From Streptomyces griseoluteus (GTDB lineage Bacteria; Actinomycetota; Actinomycetes; Streptomycetales; Streptomycetaceae): 64,000 bases of DNA. A program made the translations under genes and the position numbers. The DNA lies in NCBI RefSeq assembly GCF_004784465.1, contig NZ_SRRU01000001.1, positions 744,001 through 808,000 of the forward strand, written 5' to 3'. How positions within the stretch are numbered: the stretch's first letter is position 1; each line of letters starts with the position of its first letter. Positions 8,504 to 17,386 of the stretch are shown here, in pieces. The notes under the pieces were generated by a model. The model did not search any database. It had not been told where the DNA came from and saw only the letters and a list, made by a program, of their open reading frames with translations.

Positions 8504-10501
8504 GTGAGCGACACCACCGATCTGATGGGCGCACGTGTCGAGGAGACCGCTGCCGCGCCCGCCACGGACTCCGCGCCTGCCACCGGTGCCGGCTCCCGGC
8601 GGCGCCGTGGTACCGGCCTCGAGGGCATGGTGCTGGCCGAGCTCCAGCAGGTCGCCTCGGGCCTCGGCATCAGAGGCACCGCGCGGATGCGCAAGAGCCA
8701 GTTGATCGAGGTCATCAAGGAGGCCCAGGCCGGGGGCAGCGCCCCCAAGGCCGAGGCCGCCGAGGAGACCAAGCCCAAGCGCCGTGCCACCTCCAAGGCC
8801 CGTACGGGTGAGGCCGCCGGCGAGGCGAAGGCGGAGCAGGCCGCGCAGCCGGCCGCCGACAAGGCCGCCCAGATCGACATCCCCGGCCAGCCGGCCGGCG
8901 GTCCCGCCCGCTCGGGCGAGGCCGAGCGCGAGGACGCGCCGAGCGAGCGCCGCCGCCGTCGTGCCACCGCCGACGCGGGCAGCCCGGCCGCCGCCGAGTC
9001 CACCGAGACCAAGGGCGAGAAGAGCGAGCCGAAGGGCGACGCCCAGCAGCAGCCGCACGCCGACGGCAAGGCCGACGACGGCGAGGGCCGCGGCCGCCGC
9101 GACCGCCGGGACCGTGACCGCGACCGGGGCGGCCGTGACCGCGACCGCCGCGGCAAGGGCGACGACCAGCAGGGCGGCGGCCGTCAGGACCGCCAGCAGG
9201 GCCAGCAGCAGGGCGGCCGTCAGGACCGGCAGGACCGCGACCGCCAGCAGCAGGACGACGACGACTTCGAGGGCGGCCGCCGTGGCCGTCGCGGCCGCTA
9301 CCGCGACCGCCGGGGCCGTCGTGGCCGCGACGAGATCGCCGAGCCGCAGGTCAACGAGGACGACGTCCTGATCCCCGTCGCGGGCATCCTGGACATCCTC
9401 GACAACTACGCGTTCATCCGCACCTCCGGCTACCTGCCGGGTCCGAACGACGTGTACGTCTCCCTCGCCCAGGTCCGCAAGAACGGTCTGCGCAAGGGCG
9501 ACCACATCACCGGCGCGGTCCGCCAGCCGAAGGAGGGCGAGCGCCGCGAGAAGTTCAACGCGCTGGTCCGCCTCGACTCCGTCAACGGCATGGCGCCCGA
9601 ACACGGCCGCGGGCGGCCGGAGTTCAACAAGCTGACGCCGCTGTACCCGCAGGACCGGCTCCGTCTGGAGTCCGAGTCCAATGTGCTGACGACCCGGATC
9701 ATCGACCTCGTGTCGCCGATCGGCAAGGGCCAGCGCGGTCTGATCGTGGCCCCGCCGAAGACCGGCAAGACCATGATCATGCAGGCGATCGCCAACGCGA
9801 TCACGCACAACAACCCCGAGTGCCACCTGATGGTCGTCCTGGTCGACGAGCGTCCGGAAGAGGTCACCGACATGCAGCGGTCGGTGAAGGGCGAGGTCAT
9901 CTCCTCCACCTTCGACCGCCCGGCCGAGGACCACACCACGGTCGCCGAGCTGGCCATCGAGCGCGCCAAGCGTCTGGTGGAGCTGGGTCACGACGTGGTC
10001 GTGCTGCTCGACTCCATCACGCGTCTGGGCCGTGCGTACAACCTCGCCGCCCCGGCGTCGGGCCGTATCCTCTCCGGTGGTGTCGACTCCACGGCGCTCT
10101 ACCCGCCCAAGCGCTTCTTCGGTGCCGCGCGCAACATCGAGGACGGCGGTTCGCTGACCATCCTCGCCACCGCGCTCGTCGACACCGGGTCCCGCATGGA
10201 CGAGGTGATCTTCGAGGAGTTCAAGGGCACCGGCAACATGGAGCTCAAGCTCGACCGGAAGCTCGCCGACAAGCGCATCTTCCCGGCGGTGGACGTCGAC
10301 GCGTCCGGTACCCGCAAGGAGGAGATCCTGCTCGGCAGCGAGGAGCTGGCCATCACCTGGAAGCTGCGTCGCGTGCTGCACGCGCTCGACCAGCAGCAGG
10401 CGATCGAGCTGCTGCTCGACAAGATGAAGCAGACCAAGTCGAACATCGAGTTCCTCACCCAGATCCAGAAGACGACGCCGGCTCCCGGCAACAGTGACTG
10501 A
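8504..10501 (+). CDS. rho: Transcription termination factor Rho
   Basis: A 665-aa hexameric RNA helicase that ends transcription. The start is GTG 8504, behind GGGAAGGA. An N-terminal Rho_N helix domain ([19 protein letters not shown]) is followed by a long hydrophilic insert of roughly residues 85-280. This insert is rich in Ala/Lys/Glu, then Arg/Asp/Gly/Gln, as is typical of actinobacterial Rho. Next come the cold-shock-like RNA-binding domain ([19 protein letters not shown]) and the RecA-like motor with Walker A PPKTGKT at 417-423, the [11 protein letters not shown] segment and the C-terminal R/Q loop region. A strong terminator follows. Confidence 0.97.
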   Translation: MSDTTDLMGARVEETAAAPATDSAPATGAGSRRRRGTGLEGMVLAELQQVASGLGIRGTARMRKSQLIEVIKEAQAGGSAPKAEAAEETKPKRRATSKARTGEAAGEAKAEQAAQPAADKAAQIDIPGQPAGGPARSGEAEREDAPSERRRRRATADAGSPAAAESTETKGEKSEPKGDAQQQPHADGKADDGEGRGRRDRRDRDRDRGGRDRDRRGKGDDQQGGGRQDRQQGQQQGGRQDRQDRDRQQQDDDDFEGGRRGRRGRYRDRRGRRGRDEIAEPQVNEDDVLIPVAGILDILDNYAFIRTSGYLPGPNDVYVSLAQVRKNGLRKGDHITGAVRQPKEGERREKFNALVRLDSVNGMAPEHGRGRPEFNKLTPLYPQDRLRLESESNVLTTRIIDLVSPIGKGQRGLIVAPPKTGKTMIMQAIANAITHNNPECHLMVVLVDERPEEVTDMQRSVKGEVISSTFDRPAEDHTTVAELAIERAKRLVELGHDVVVLLDSITRLGRAYNLAAPASGRILSGGVDSTALYPPKRFFGAARNIEDGGSLTILATALVDTGSRMDEVIFEEFKGTGNMELKLDRKLADKRIFPAVDVDASGTRKEEILLGSEELAITWKLRRVLHALDQQQAIELLLDKMKQTKSNIEFLTQIQKTTPAPGNSD

Positions 10502-10531
10502 GCCCCGCTGAGCCACTCGCTTCGGATCTTC

Positions 10532-10572
10532 GGGCCGCCCCCGCCGCACACGCGACGGGGGCGGCCCCTTTT
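10532..10572 (+). terminator. Rho-independent terminator after rho
   Basis: GGGCCGCCCCCG (10532-10543) pairs with CGGGGGCGGCCC (10556-10567) and is followed by CTTTT. It lies 31 nt after the rho stop codon. Confidence 0.9.
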
Positions 10573-10849
10573 GCGTGCTGAACGCTCCCGCGAGACCTTT
10601 GCCACAGGTGTGACGTTCGGTACCGGCTTGGCTCGGTAGGGCCCCTTACGGGAAAGCCCAGGTGAACGGGGCAACGGTCCGCCGTTTCGAGCACGGAGGG
10701 TGACAGCTGTCGTACCAGGTGGCGCACCGCTTTGTGCGAGCCTGTCCCGAGTTTCCCTGTCCGACCAGGTGGAGCGACGATGGAGTGGTGATGACCGCTC
10801 CCGACCCTGAACGCAGGGGGTAACCGAACGGACGAGACCTAGGAGCGCA

Positions 10850-11980
10850 GTGTCCACCGAGAGCACGCCGGAGTCCGGCATACCGGAGACCGGAGACGGC
10901 CCCCGCGGCCGGAGCAAGGGGCGCCGCCGCAAGCCCCGCAGCACGGGCCGCAAGGCCCTGCTCGCCGCGGCATGGACAGCCGCCGGTGTGGTCGTGCTGG
11001 CGGGCGCCGGCGCCGGGTACGTCTACTTCAAGCTGAACGGCAACATCCGCAGCATCGACATCAACCAGGTGCTCGGCCGCGACCGGCCCGCGAAGGCCGA
11101 CAACGGCTCGCAGAACATCCTGGTCCTCGGTTCCGACACCCGCGACGGCGCCAACCGGAAGATCGGCGGGGGAGCGGCCGACAGCGGCGCCCGCTCCGAC
11201 ACCGCGATGATCGTCCACCTCTACAAGGGCCACAAGAAGGCGTCCGTGGTGTCCATCCCGCGCGACACCCTCATCGACCGGCCCGCCTGCGCCGACACCA
11301 AGGGCCACACGTACCCGGCGGCGAAGAACGTCATGTTCAACTCGGCCTACGCCACCGGCGGCGCCCCCTGCGCGGTCAGAACCGTCGAGTCGCTCAGCGG
11401 CATCCGCATGGACCACTACCTGGAGGTCGACTTCGCGGGCTTCCAGCGCCTGGTCGACGACCTCGGTGGCGTACGCGTCACCACCACCCGCGCCATCCGG
11501 GACCCGGACAGCCATCTGAACCTGGCGGCCGGCACGCACACCCTCGACGGCGCGCAGGCGCTCGGCCTGGTGCGCACCCGGCACGGCGTCGGCGACGGCT
11601 CCGACCTCGGCCGCATCCAGCTCCAGCAGGCGTTCGTGAAGGCCCTCATCGCCCAGACCAAGCAGGTCGGCGTGCTGAGCAACCCCAAGAAGCTGTACGA
11701 CCTCGCCGACACCGCGACCCGGACCGTCACCACCGACTCCGACCTCGGCTCGGTCAACTCCCTCGCGGACTTCGCGGGCGGCCTCAAGGGCATCAGCGCC
11801 TCCGGGATGCACATGGTCACCATGCCGGTGCAGTACGACCCGGCCGACCCCAACCGGGTGCTGCTGGAGCGGACCAAGGCCCGGCAGATATGGACGGCGC
11901 TGAGGAATGACCGGCCGGTCCCGGACTCCGCCACCGCGGGCTCGGCCACCGGTGGCGCCAAGGGCGTCGTCGCTCCCTGA
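10850..11980 (+). CDS. LytR-CpsA-Psr (LCP) family cell-wall ligase
   Basis: A 376-aa protein with a basic N-terminus, one membrane helix at about residues 38-60 and an extracellular LCP domain. Proteins of this family transfer undecaprenyl-linked glycopolymers such as teichoic acids onto peptidoglycan. Family signatures include NILVLGSDTRDG, RSDTAMIVHL, the Arg-rich SIPRDTLI and the C-terminal GAQALGLVRTRHG with DLGRIQLQQAF. GTG 10850 follows TAGGAG. The gene stands alone between the rho terminator and rpmE, with about 280 bp of upstream DNA that must hold its promoter. WecA, encoded about 5 kb downstream, makes a lipid-linked sugar that could feed such a ligase, but that link is inference. 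Confidence 0.9.
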   Translation: MSTESTPESGIPETGDGPRGRSKGRRRKPRSTGRKALLAAAWTAAGVVVLAGAGAGYVYFKLNGNIRSIDINQVLGRDRPAKADNGSQNILVLGSDTRDGANRKIGGGAADSGARSDTAMIVHLYKGHKKASVVSIPRDTLIDRPACADTKGHTYPAAKNVMFNSAYATGGAPCAVRTVESLSGIRMDHYLEVDFAGFQRLVDDLGGVRVTTTRAIRDPDSHLNLAAGTHTLDGAQALGLVRTRHGVGDGSDLGRIQLQQAFVKALIAQTKQVGVLSNPKKLYDLADTATRTVTTDSDLGSVNSLADFAGGLKGISASGMHMVTMPVQYDPADPNRVLLERTKARQIWTALRNDRPVPDSATAGSATGGAKGVVAP

Positions 11981-12149
11981 GCCACCCCTGAGCCGCCCTG
12001 AGCCGCCCCGAGGGCCCGGGGAATAGAACAGCCCCACCCCCGGTTTTGGGGGATGGCGCCAGTCCTGGCAGACTGGTACGTCGGCTCCGGTTCACGCACC
12101 CGCATTCCCGCGGTGGCGACCCGGCGCCCTCCCGAACCTAGGAGACACC

Positions 12150-12368
12150 TTGAAGCGTGACATCCACCCCGAGTACTTCGAGACCCAGGTGAGCTGCACC
12201 TGTGGCGCCTCGTTCACCACCCGGAGCACCATCGACGGCACCATCCGTGCCGAGGTCTGCTCCGAGTGCCACCCGTTCTACACGGGCAAGCAGAAGATCC
12301 TCGACACCGGTGGCCGCGTGGCCCGCTTCGAGGCCCGCTTCGGCAAGGCTTCCGGCTCCAAGAAGTAG
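12150..12368 (+). CDS. rpmE: 50S ribosomal protein L31 (zinc-binding form)
   Basis: A 72-aa ribosomal protein. The start is TTG 12150 behind AGGAGACACC. Four cysteines at positions 16, 18, 37 and 40 (SCTCG, CSEC) form the zinc-binding C+ type, which in Streptomyces is paired with a zinc-independent L31 induced by zinc starvation and encoded elsewhere. A very strong terminator follows immediately, so it is expressed independently of prfA. Confidence 0.97.
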   Translation: MKRDIHPEYFETQVSCTCGASFTTRSTIDGTIRAEVCSECHPFYTGKQKILDTGGRVARFEARFGKASGSKK

Positions 12369-12380
12369 CGAGCCCCGAAC

Positions 12381-12433
12381 CGCCGGTCCACGGTCGCGCC
12401 CCGCGAGGGGCGTGACCACGGACCGGCGTTTTT
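12381..12433 (+). terminator. Rho-independent terminator after rpmE
   Basis: A 22-nt arm (12381-12402) pairs with 12407-12428 around a GCGA tetraloop with two mismatches, and TTTTT follows at 12429-12433. It begins 12 nt after the rpmE stop codon. Confidence 0.93.
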
Positions 12434-12476
12434 GGTCGCCCGCCAGTCCTTCACCCGCAGTAACAGGAGCCGAAAG

Positions 12477-13544
12477 ATGTTCGAGGCAGTCGAGGAACTC
12501 GTTGCCGAGCACGCCGATCTGGAGCGCAAGCTCGCCGACCCGTCGGTCCACGCCGACCAGGCGAACGCGCGCAAGCTGAACAAGCGCTACGCCGAGCTGT
12601 CCCCGATCGTGGCCACCTTCCGCTCCTGGAAGCAGACCGGGGACGACATCGAGACCGCCCGTGAGCTGGCGGCCGACGACCCCGACTTCGCCGCCGAGGT
12701 CAAGGACCTGGAGAAGCAGCGCGAGGAGCTGACCGACAAGCTCCGCCTGCTCCTGGTCCCGCGCGACCCGAGCGACGACAAGGACGTCATCCTGGAGATC
12801 AAGGCCGGCGCCGGCGGCGACGAGTCCGCCCTGTTCGCCGGTGACCTCCTGCGCATGTACCTGCGCTACGCCGAGCGCGTCGGCTGGAAGACCGAGATCA
12901 TCGATGCCACCGAGTCCGAGCTGGGCGGCTACAAGGACGTCCAGGTCGCGGTGAAGTCCCGCGGCCAGACCGAGCCCGGCCAGGGCGTGTGGGCCCGCCT
13001 GAAGTACGAGGGCGGGGTGCACCGCGTGCAGCGCGTGCCCGCCACCGAGTCCCAGGGCCGCATCCACACCTCCGCCGCCGGTGTCCTCGTCACCCCCGAG
13101 GCCGAGGAGGTGGACGTCGAGATCAACCCCAACGACCTGCGGATCGACGTCTACCGGTCCTCCGGCCCCGGCGGCCAGTCGGTCAACACCACCGACTCCG
13201 CCGTGCGCATCACCCACCTGCCCACCGGTGTGGTCGCCTCCTGCCAGAACGAGAAGAGCCAGCTCCAGAACAAGGAGCAGGCCCTGCGCATCCTGCGCTC
13301 CCGGCTGCTCGCCGCGGCCCAGGAGAAGGCCGAGGCGGAGGCCGCCGACGCCCGCCGCAGCCAGGTCCGCACCGTGGACCGCTCCGAGAAGATCCGCACG
13401 TACAACTTCCCGGAGAACCGCATCTCGGACCACCGCGTGGGCTTCAAGGCGTACAACTTGGACCAGGTGCTCGACGGCGAGCTGAGCACGCTGATCCAGG
13501 CGTGCGTCGACGCCGACTCGGCCGCGAAGCTCGCGAACGCCTGA
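12477..13544 (+). CDS. prfA: Peptide chain release factor 1
   Basis: A 355-aa release factor that reads UAA and UAG and triggers peptidyl-tRNA hydrolysis. The catalytic GGQ is in [16 protein letters not shown]. The RF1-type stop-codon recognition tripeptide PAT is in [14 protein letters not shown], which distinguishes it from RF2. ATG 12477 ([12 protein letters not shown]) fits the family N-terminus. It is followed 41 nt downstream by prmC, whose product methylates the GGQ glutamine, so the enzyme and its substrate are encoded together. Confidence 0.97.
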   Translation: MFEAVEELVAEHADLERKLADPSVHADQANARKLNKRYAELSPIVATFRSWKQTGDDIETARELAADDPDFAAEVKDLEKQREELTDKLRLLLVPRDPSDDKDVILEIKAGAGGDESALFAGDLLRMYLRYAERVGWKTEIIDATESELGGYKDVQVAVKSRGQTEPGQGVWARLKYEGGVHRVQRVPATESQGRIHTSAAGVLVTPEAEEVDVEINPNDLRIDVYRSSGPGGQSVNTTDSAVRITHLPTGVVASCQNEKSQLQNKEQALRILRSRLLAAAQEKAEAEAADARRSQVRTVDRSEKIRTYNFPENRISDHRVGFKAYNLDQVLDGELSTLIQACVDADSAAKLANA

Positions 13545-13585
13545 GAACGCCCCGCAGGACCACGCACGAGGACCGGAGGACAAGC

Positions 13586-14467
13586 GTGCAGCAAGACTTC
13601 GGGGGGCGACCCCCGAGCCCCCGCAGCGTGCTGCTCGCGGAGGTGGCCCAGGCCACCCAGCGGCTGGCCGACGCCGGAGTGCCCTCCCCGCGCACCGACG
13701 CCGAGGAGCTGGCCGCCTTCGTGCACGCCGTCAAGCGCGGCGCCCTGCACACCGTGAAGGACTCCGACTTCGACGCCCGGTACTGGGAGGTCATCGCCCG
13801 CCGCGAGCAGCGCGAGCCGCTCCAGCACATCACTGGGCGGGCCTACTTCCGCTACCTGGAGCTCCAGGTCGGCCCCGGCGTCTTCGTGCCCCGGCCGGAG
13901 ACCGAGTCGGTGGTCGGCTGGGCGATAGACGCGGTACGCGCCATGGACGTCGTCGAGCCCTGCATCGTCGACCTGTGCACCGGCTCCGGCGCCATCGCGC
14001 TGGCCCTCGCCCAGGAGGTGCCGCGCTCGCGGGTGCATGCCGTCGAGCTGTCCGAGGACGCGCTCAGGTGGACCCGTAAGAACGTCGAGGGCTCCCGCGT
14101 CGACCTGCGCCAGGGTGACGCCCTGACCGCCTTCCCGGACCTGGACGGCCAGGTCGACCTGGTCATCTCCAACCCGCCGTACATCCCGCTCACCGAGTGG
14201 GAGCACGTCGCCCCCGAGGCCCGCGACTACGACCCCGGGCTGGCCCTGTTCTCCGGCGAGGACGGGCTCGACCTGATCCGGGGCATCGAGCGCACCGCGC
14301 ACCGGCTGCTGCGCCCCGGCGGTGTCGTCGTCATCGAGCACGCCGACACCCAGGGCGGCCAGGTGCCGTGGATCTTCACCGAGGAGCGGGGCTGGGCCGA
14401 CGCGGCCGACCACCCCGACCTCAACAACCGCCCCCGGTTCGCCACGGCCCGCAAGGCGACGCTGTGA
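13586..14467 (+). CDS. prmC: Release factor glutamine methyltransferase
   Basis: A 293-aa SAM-dependent N5-glutamine methyltransferase that modifies the GGQ glutamine of release factors. The SAM motif is DLCTGSGAIALALA (from D129) and the substrate motif is NPPYIP (N196-). A helical N-terminal substrate-binding domain precedes them (ITGRAYFRYLELQVGPGVFVPRPETE). GTG 13586 follows CCGGAGGACAAGC. The much longer open frame upstream overlaps prfA and is artefactual. Confidence 0.95.
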   Translation: MQQDFGGRPPSPRSVLLAEVAQATQRLADAGVPSPRTDAEELAAFVHAVKRGALHTVKDSDFDARYWEVIARREQREPLQHITGRAYFRYLELQVGPGVFVPRPETESVVGWAIDAVRAMDVVEPCIVDLCTGSGAIALALAQEVPRSRVHAVELSEDALRWTRKNVEGSRVDLRQGDALTAFPDLDGQVDLVISNPPYIPLTEWEHVAPEARDYDPGLALFSGEDGLDLIRGIERTAHRLLRPGGVVVIEHADTQGGQVPWIFTEERGWADAADHPDLNNRPRFATARKATL

Positions 14468-14519
14468 CCACCGCGCAGAACCACTTCCAGAGTTACGTGT
14501 ACGAGGAGGCCCGCTAGAC

Positions 14520-15167
14520 ATGGCACGGCGATACGACACCAATGACGCCACCGACCGCGTGACGGGCCTGCGCGAGGCAGCCGCCGCCGTACGCCGGGGC
14601 GAACTGGTGGTGCTGCCGACCGACACGGTCTACGGCATCGGCGCCGACGCGTTCTCCTCGGAAGCCGTCGCCGACCTGCTCGCCGCCAAGGGCCGGGGCC
14701 GCAACATGCCCACCCCCGTGCTCATCGGCTCCCCGAACACCCTGCACGGCCTGGTCACCGACTTCTCCGAGCTGGCCTGGGAACTCGTCGACGCCTTCTG
14801 GCCCGGCGCGCTCACCCTGGTCGCCCGGCACCAGCCGTCCCTCCAGTGGGACCTCGGCGACACCCGCGGCACGGTCGCCGTACGCATGCCGCTGCACCCG
14901 GTCGCCATCGAGCTGCTCACCGAGGTCGGCCCGATGGCCGTCTCCTCCGGCAACCTCACCGGCCACCCCGCCCCGGAGACCTGCGACGACGCCCAGCGCA
15001 TGCTCGGCGACTCCGTCTCCGTCTACCTCGACGGCGGCCCCACCCCGGGCAACGTGCCCTCGTCCATCGTGGACGTCTCCGGCCCCGTTCCGCTGCTGCT
15101 GCGCCAGGGCGCCATCTCCCCGGAGGAGCTGCGCAAGGTCGTACCCGACCTCGAGGTGGCGAATTGA
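14520..15167 (+). CDS. L-threonylcarbamoyladenylate synthase (Sua5/YrdC/YciO family)
   Basis: A 215-aa YrdC-fold enzyme that makes threonylcarbamoyl-AMP from threonine, bicarbonate and ATP, the first step in t6A37 tRNA modification. The family signature LPTDTVYGIGADAFS appears near residues 38-52, with a basic nucleotide-binding KGRGRNMPTPVLIG, later WPGALTLV and SGNLTGHPAP. The C-terminal Sua5 extension is absent, so it is the short YrdC-like form. ATG 14520 is 53 nt downstream of prmC. The position next to prmC is conserved in actinobacteria. Confidence 0.92.
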   Translation: MARRYDTNDATDRVTGLREAAAAVRRGELVVLPTDTVYGIGADAFSSEAVADLLAAKGRGRNMPTPVLIGSPNTLHGLVTDFSELAWELVDAFWPGALTLVARHQPSLQWDLGDTRGTVAVRMPLHPVAIELLTEVGPMAVSSGNLTGHPAPETCDDAQRMLGDSVSVYLDGGPTPGNVPSSIVDVSGPVPLLLRQGAISPEELRKVVPDLEVAN

Positions 15168-15219
15168 CGGCCCCCCAGCGGTACGTCCCGCCCGAGCGCT
15201 CCGGGCAGGGGGTCACCCC

Positions 15220-15879
15220 ATGCGCGGCATAGGCGGCGCGGACCGCCCGGCGGAGCAGACCACCACCTTCGGGTTCCCGCGCGACACCTTCCGCATCCTC
15301 CACGTCAGCACCGGCAACGTCTGCCGCTCGCCCATCACCGAGCGGCTGACCCGGCATTTCGTGGCGGAACGGCTGGGGGTGCTCGGCGGCGGCCTGATCG
15401 TGGAGAGCGCCGGCACCTGGGGCCACGAGGGCGCCCGGATGGAGGAGAACGCGGAGACCGTGCTCTCCGAGTTCGGCGCGGACGCGGCCGGGTTCACCGG
15501 CCGGGAGCTGCTGGACGAGCACGTCATCATGGCCGACCTGGTGCTGACCGCCACCCGCGACCACCGCGCCCAGGTCATCTCCATGGGCCACTCGGCGGGC
15601 CTGCGCACCTTCACGCTGAAGGAGTTCACCCGCCTGGTCCGCGCGATAGATCCGGCCACCCTGCCGCCCCTGGAGGACGGCGTGGTGCTACGCGCCCGCG
15701 CCCTGGTCCGCGCGGCCGCCGCGCTGCGCGGCTGGCTGCTCGCCCCCACCGCCGAGGCGGACGAGGTGTACGACCCCTACGGGGCGCCGCTGCCCTTCTT
15801 CCGCTCCATCGGCGACGAGATACGCGACGCCCTCGACCCGGTCGTCACCGCGCTGACGGGCGTGCCCGCCCGCATGTGA
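15220..15879 (+). CDS. LMW protein-tyrosine-phosphatase-like protein, catalytic Cys replaced
   Basis: A 219-aa protein with the low-molecular-weight phosphatase fold. The P-loop normally reads C-x-x-N-x-C-R-S-P, with the first Cys as nucleophile. Here it is S30-T-G-N-V-C35-R36-S-P (codon AGC at 15307-15309), so the nucleophile is Ser while the second Cys, Arg and the general-acid loop DPYG (D185) are kept. The protein is longer than the usual ~160 aa, mostly because of an insert of about 40 aa before the DPYG loop. It may be a pseudophosphatase binding phosphoproteins or a very slow enzyme. It follows the Sua5 gene after 52 nt and probably belongs to the same transcript. Confidence 0.85.
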   Translation: MRGIGGADRPAEQTTTFGFPRDTFRILHVSTGNVCRSPITERLTRHFVAERLGVLGGGLIVESAGTWGHEGARMEENAETVLSEFGADAAGFTGRELLDEHVIMADLVLTATRDHRAQVISMGHSAGLRTFTLKEFTRLVRAIDPATLPPLEDGVVLRARALVRAAAALRGWLLAPTAEADEVYDPYGAPLPFFRSIGDEIRDALDPVVTALTGVPARM

Positions 15880-15996
15880 CGCGCGCCGGGCTCCGGCGCG
15901 GGACGGGTCCGGCGGCCGAGCGGCCGCCCCCGGCACGGCCTACATTGGAGACCTGGGGTCCCGCCCCACGTCACCGTCGACCGCCCGGAGCCCGCC

Positions 15997-17235
15997 ATGT
16001 CGGTCACACCCGTCCTGGAAGCGGACGTACTGAGCCGGCAGGACCCGGAGCTGGCCGAGATCCTGCGCGGGGAGCTGGACCGGCAGTCGACGACCCTCCA
16101 GCTCACCGCGGCCGAGAACTTCGCCTCGCCCGCCGTGCTCGCCACCCTCGGCTCCCCGCTGGCCAACAAGTACGCCGAGGGCTACCCCGGCTCCCGGTAC
16201 CACGGGGGCTGCGCGCTGGCCGACACCGCCGAACGCATCGCCGTGGAGCGCGCCAGGGCCCTCTTCGGCGCCGAGCACGCCAACGTGCAGCCCCACACCG
16301 GCTCCTCGGCCATGCTGGCCGCCTACGCGGCCGTGCTGCGCCCCGGTGACACCGTCCTCGCCCTCAGCCTGGACGACGGCGGCCATCTCACCCATGGCTC
16401 GCCCGCGAACTTCTCCGGCTGCTGGTTCGACTTCGTCGGCTACGGCCTGGACCCGGAGACCGGGCTGGTCGACCACGGCGAGGTGCGCCGGCTGGCCCGC
16501 GAACACCGGCCCAAGGCGATCGTGTGCGGCTCGATCGCCTACCCCCGCCACTTCGACCACGCCTTCTTCCGCGACGTCGCCGACGAGGTCGGGGCGTATC
16601 TCATCGTCACCCTCGCGCACTCCGCCGGGCTGGTCGCCGGGGGAGCGGCGCCGAATCCGGTGCCGTACGCGGACCTGGTGTGCGCCACCACGCACAAGAC
16701 GCTGCGGGGGCCGCGCGGGGGGCTGATCCTGTGCGGGGCCGGGCTGGCCCGGCGGGTCGACCGGGCGGTGTTCCCCTTCACCCAGGGCGGCGCCCAGATG
16801 AACAGCGTCGCCGCCAAGGCCGTCGCGTTCGGCGAGGCGGCCACCCCCGCGTTCGCGGCCTACGCCCACCAGACGGTCGCCAACGCGCACGCGCTCGCCG
16901 GATATCTGGCCGACGCCGGGTTCACGGTCGCCACCGGCGGCACCGACACGGCCCTCGTCGTGGCCGACCCCGCCCCGCTCGGCATGGACGGCCGCACCGC
17001 GCGCGGGCGGCTCGCGGCCGCCGGACTGGTGCTGGACTGCTGTGCGCTTGCGCACACCGGCGGCCGGGCGCTGCGGCTCGGCACCGCCGCCGTCACCACC
17101 CAGGGCATGGGGGAGCCGGCCATGGCCCGGATCGCCGCGCTGCTGGTCGGCGTGGTGACCGGCGCCCTGCACCCGGCCGCCGCACGGGCCGAGGTGCGCG
17201 AGCTGACCGCCGACTTCCCGCCGTACCCGGAGTGA
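15997..17235 (+). CDS. glyA: Serine hydroxymethyltransferase family protein with altered PLP pocket
   Basis: A 412-aa fold-type I PLP protein of the GlyA family, which interconverts serine and glycine with tetrahydrofolate. Typical features are ANKYAEGYPGSRYHGG, the His-rich GGHLTHGSP loop and the PLP lysine K234 in TTHKTLRGPRGG. The Asp that normally anchors the PLP pyridine nitrogen (D-x-A-H, 29 residues before the lysine) is Thr205 (IVTLAHSAGL; codon ACC at 16609). That exchange should weaken ordinary SHMT chemistry, so a standard SHMT is presumably encoded elsewhere. The assignment to the family is firm; the reaction is not. The gene symbol is given for the family only. Confidence 0.85.
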   Translation: MSVTPVLEADVLSRQDPELAEILRGELDRQSTTLQLTAAENFASPAVLATLGSPLANKYAEGYPGSRYHGGCALADTAERIAVERARALFGAEHANVQPHTGSSAMLAAYAAVLRPGDTVLALSLDDGGHLTHGSPANFSGCWFDFVGYGLDPETGLVDHGEVRRLAREHRPKAIVCGSIAYPRHFDHAFFRDVADEVGAYLIVTLAHSAGLVAGGAAPNPVPYADLVCATTHKTLRGPRGGLILCGAGLARRVDRAVFPFTQGGAQMNSVAAKAVAFGEAATPAFAAYAHQTVANAHALAGYLADAGFTVATGGTDTALVVADPAPLGMDGRTARGRLAAAGLVLDCCALAHTGGRALRLGTAAVTTQGMGEPAMARIAALLVGVVTGALHPAAARAEVRELTADFPPYPE

Positions 17236-17386
17236 GAACCGGGGTGAGAAGGGGAGGCGGAAGGGGTGGCATACGGGTACGGAACGCCCCCACGGAACCA
17301 TCCCCGTCCCCCGCCGGTCCTTAACCGTACGTGTCCCTCGCTAGGGTGTGGGGCTGTGATGGCCAGCGAACTCTGTGGGGATGCCC

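Noticed and set aside
8393..10549. A 718-aa minus-strand frame over rho
   Set aside because: Low-complexity Val/Ala/Leu/Gly shadow of the Rho insert and motor domain.
15997..17235. Treating the SHMT-family gene as an ordinary glyA
   Set aside because: The PLP-anchoring Asp is Thr, so the reaction cannot be assumed; only family membership is claimed.
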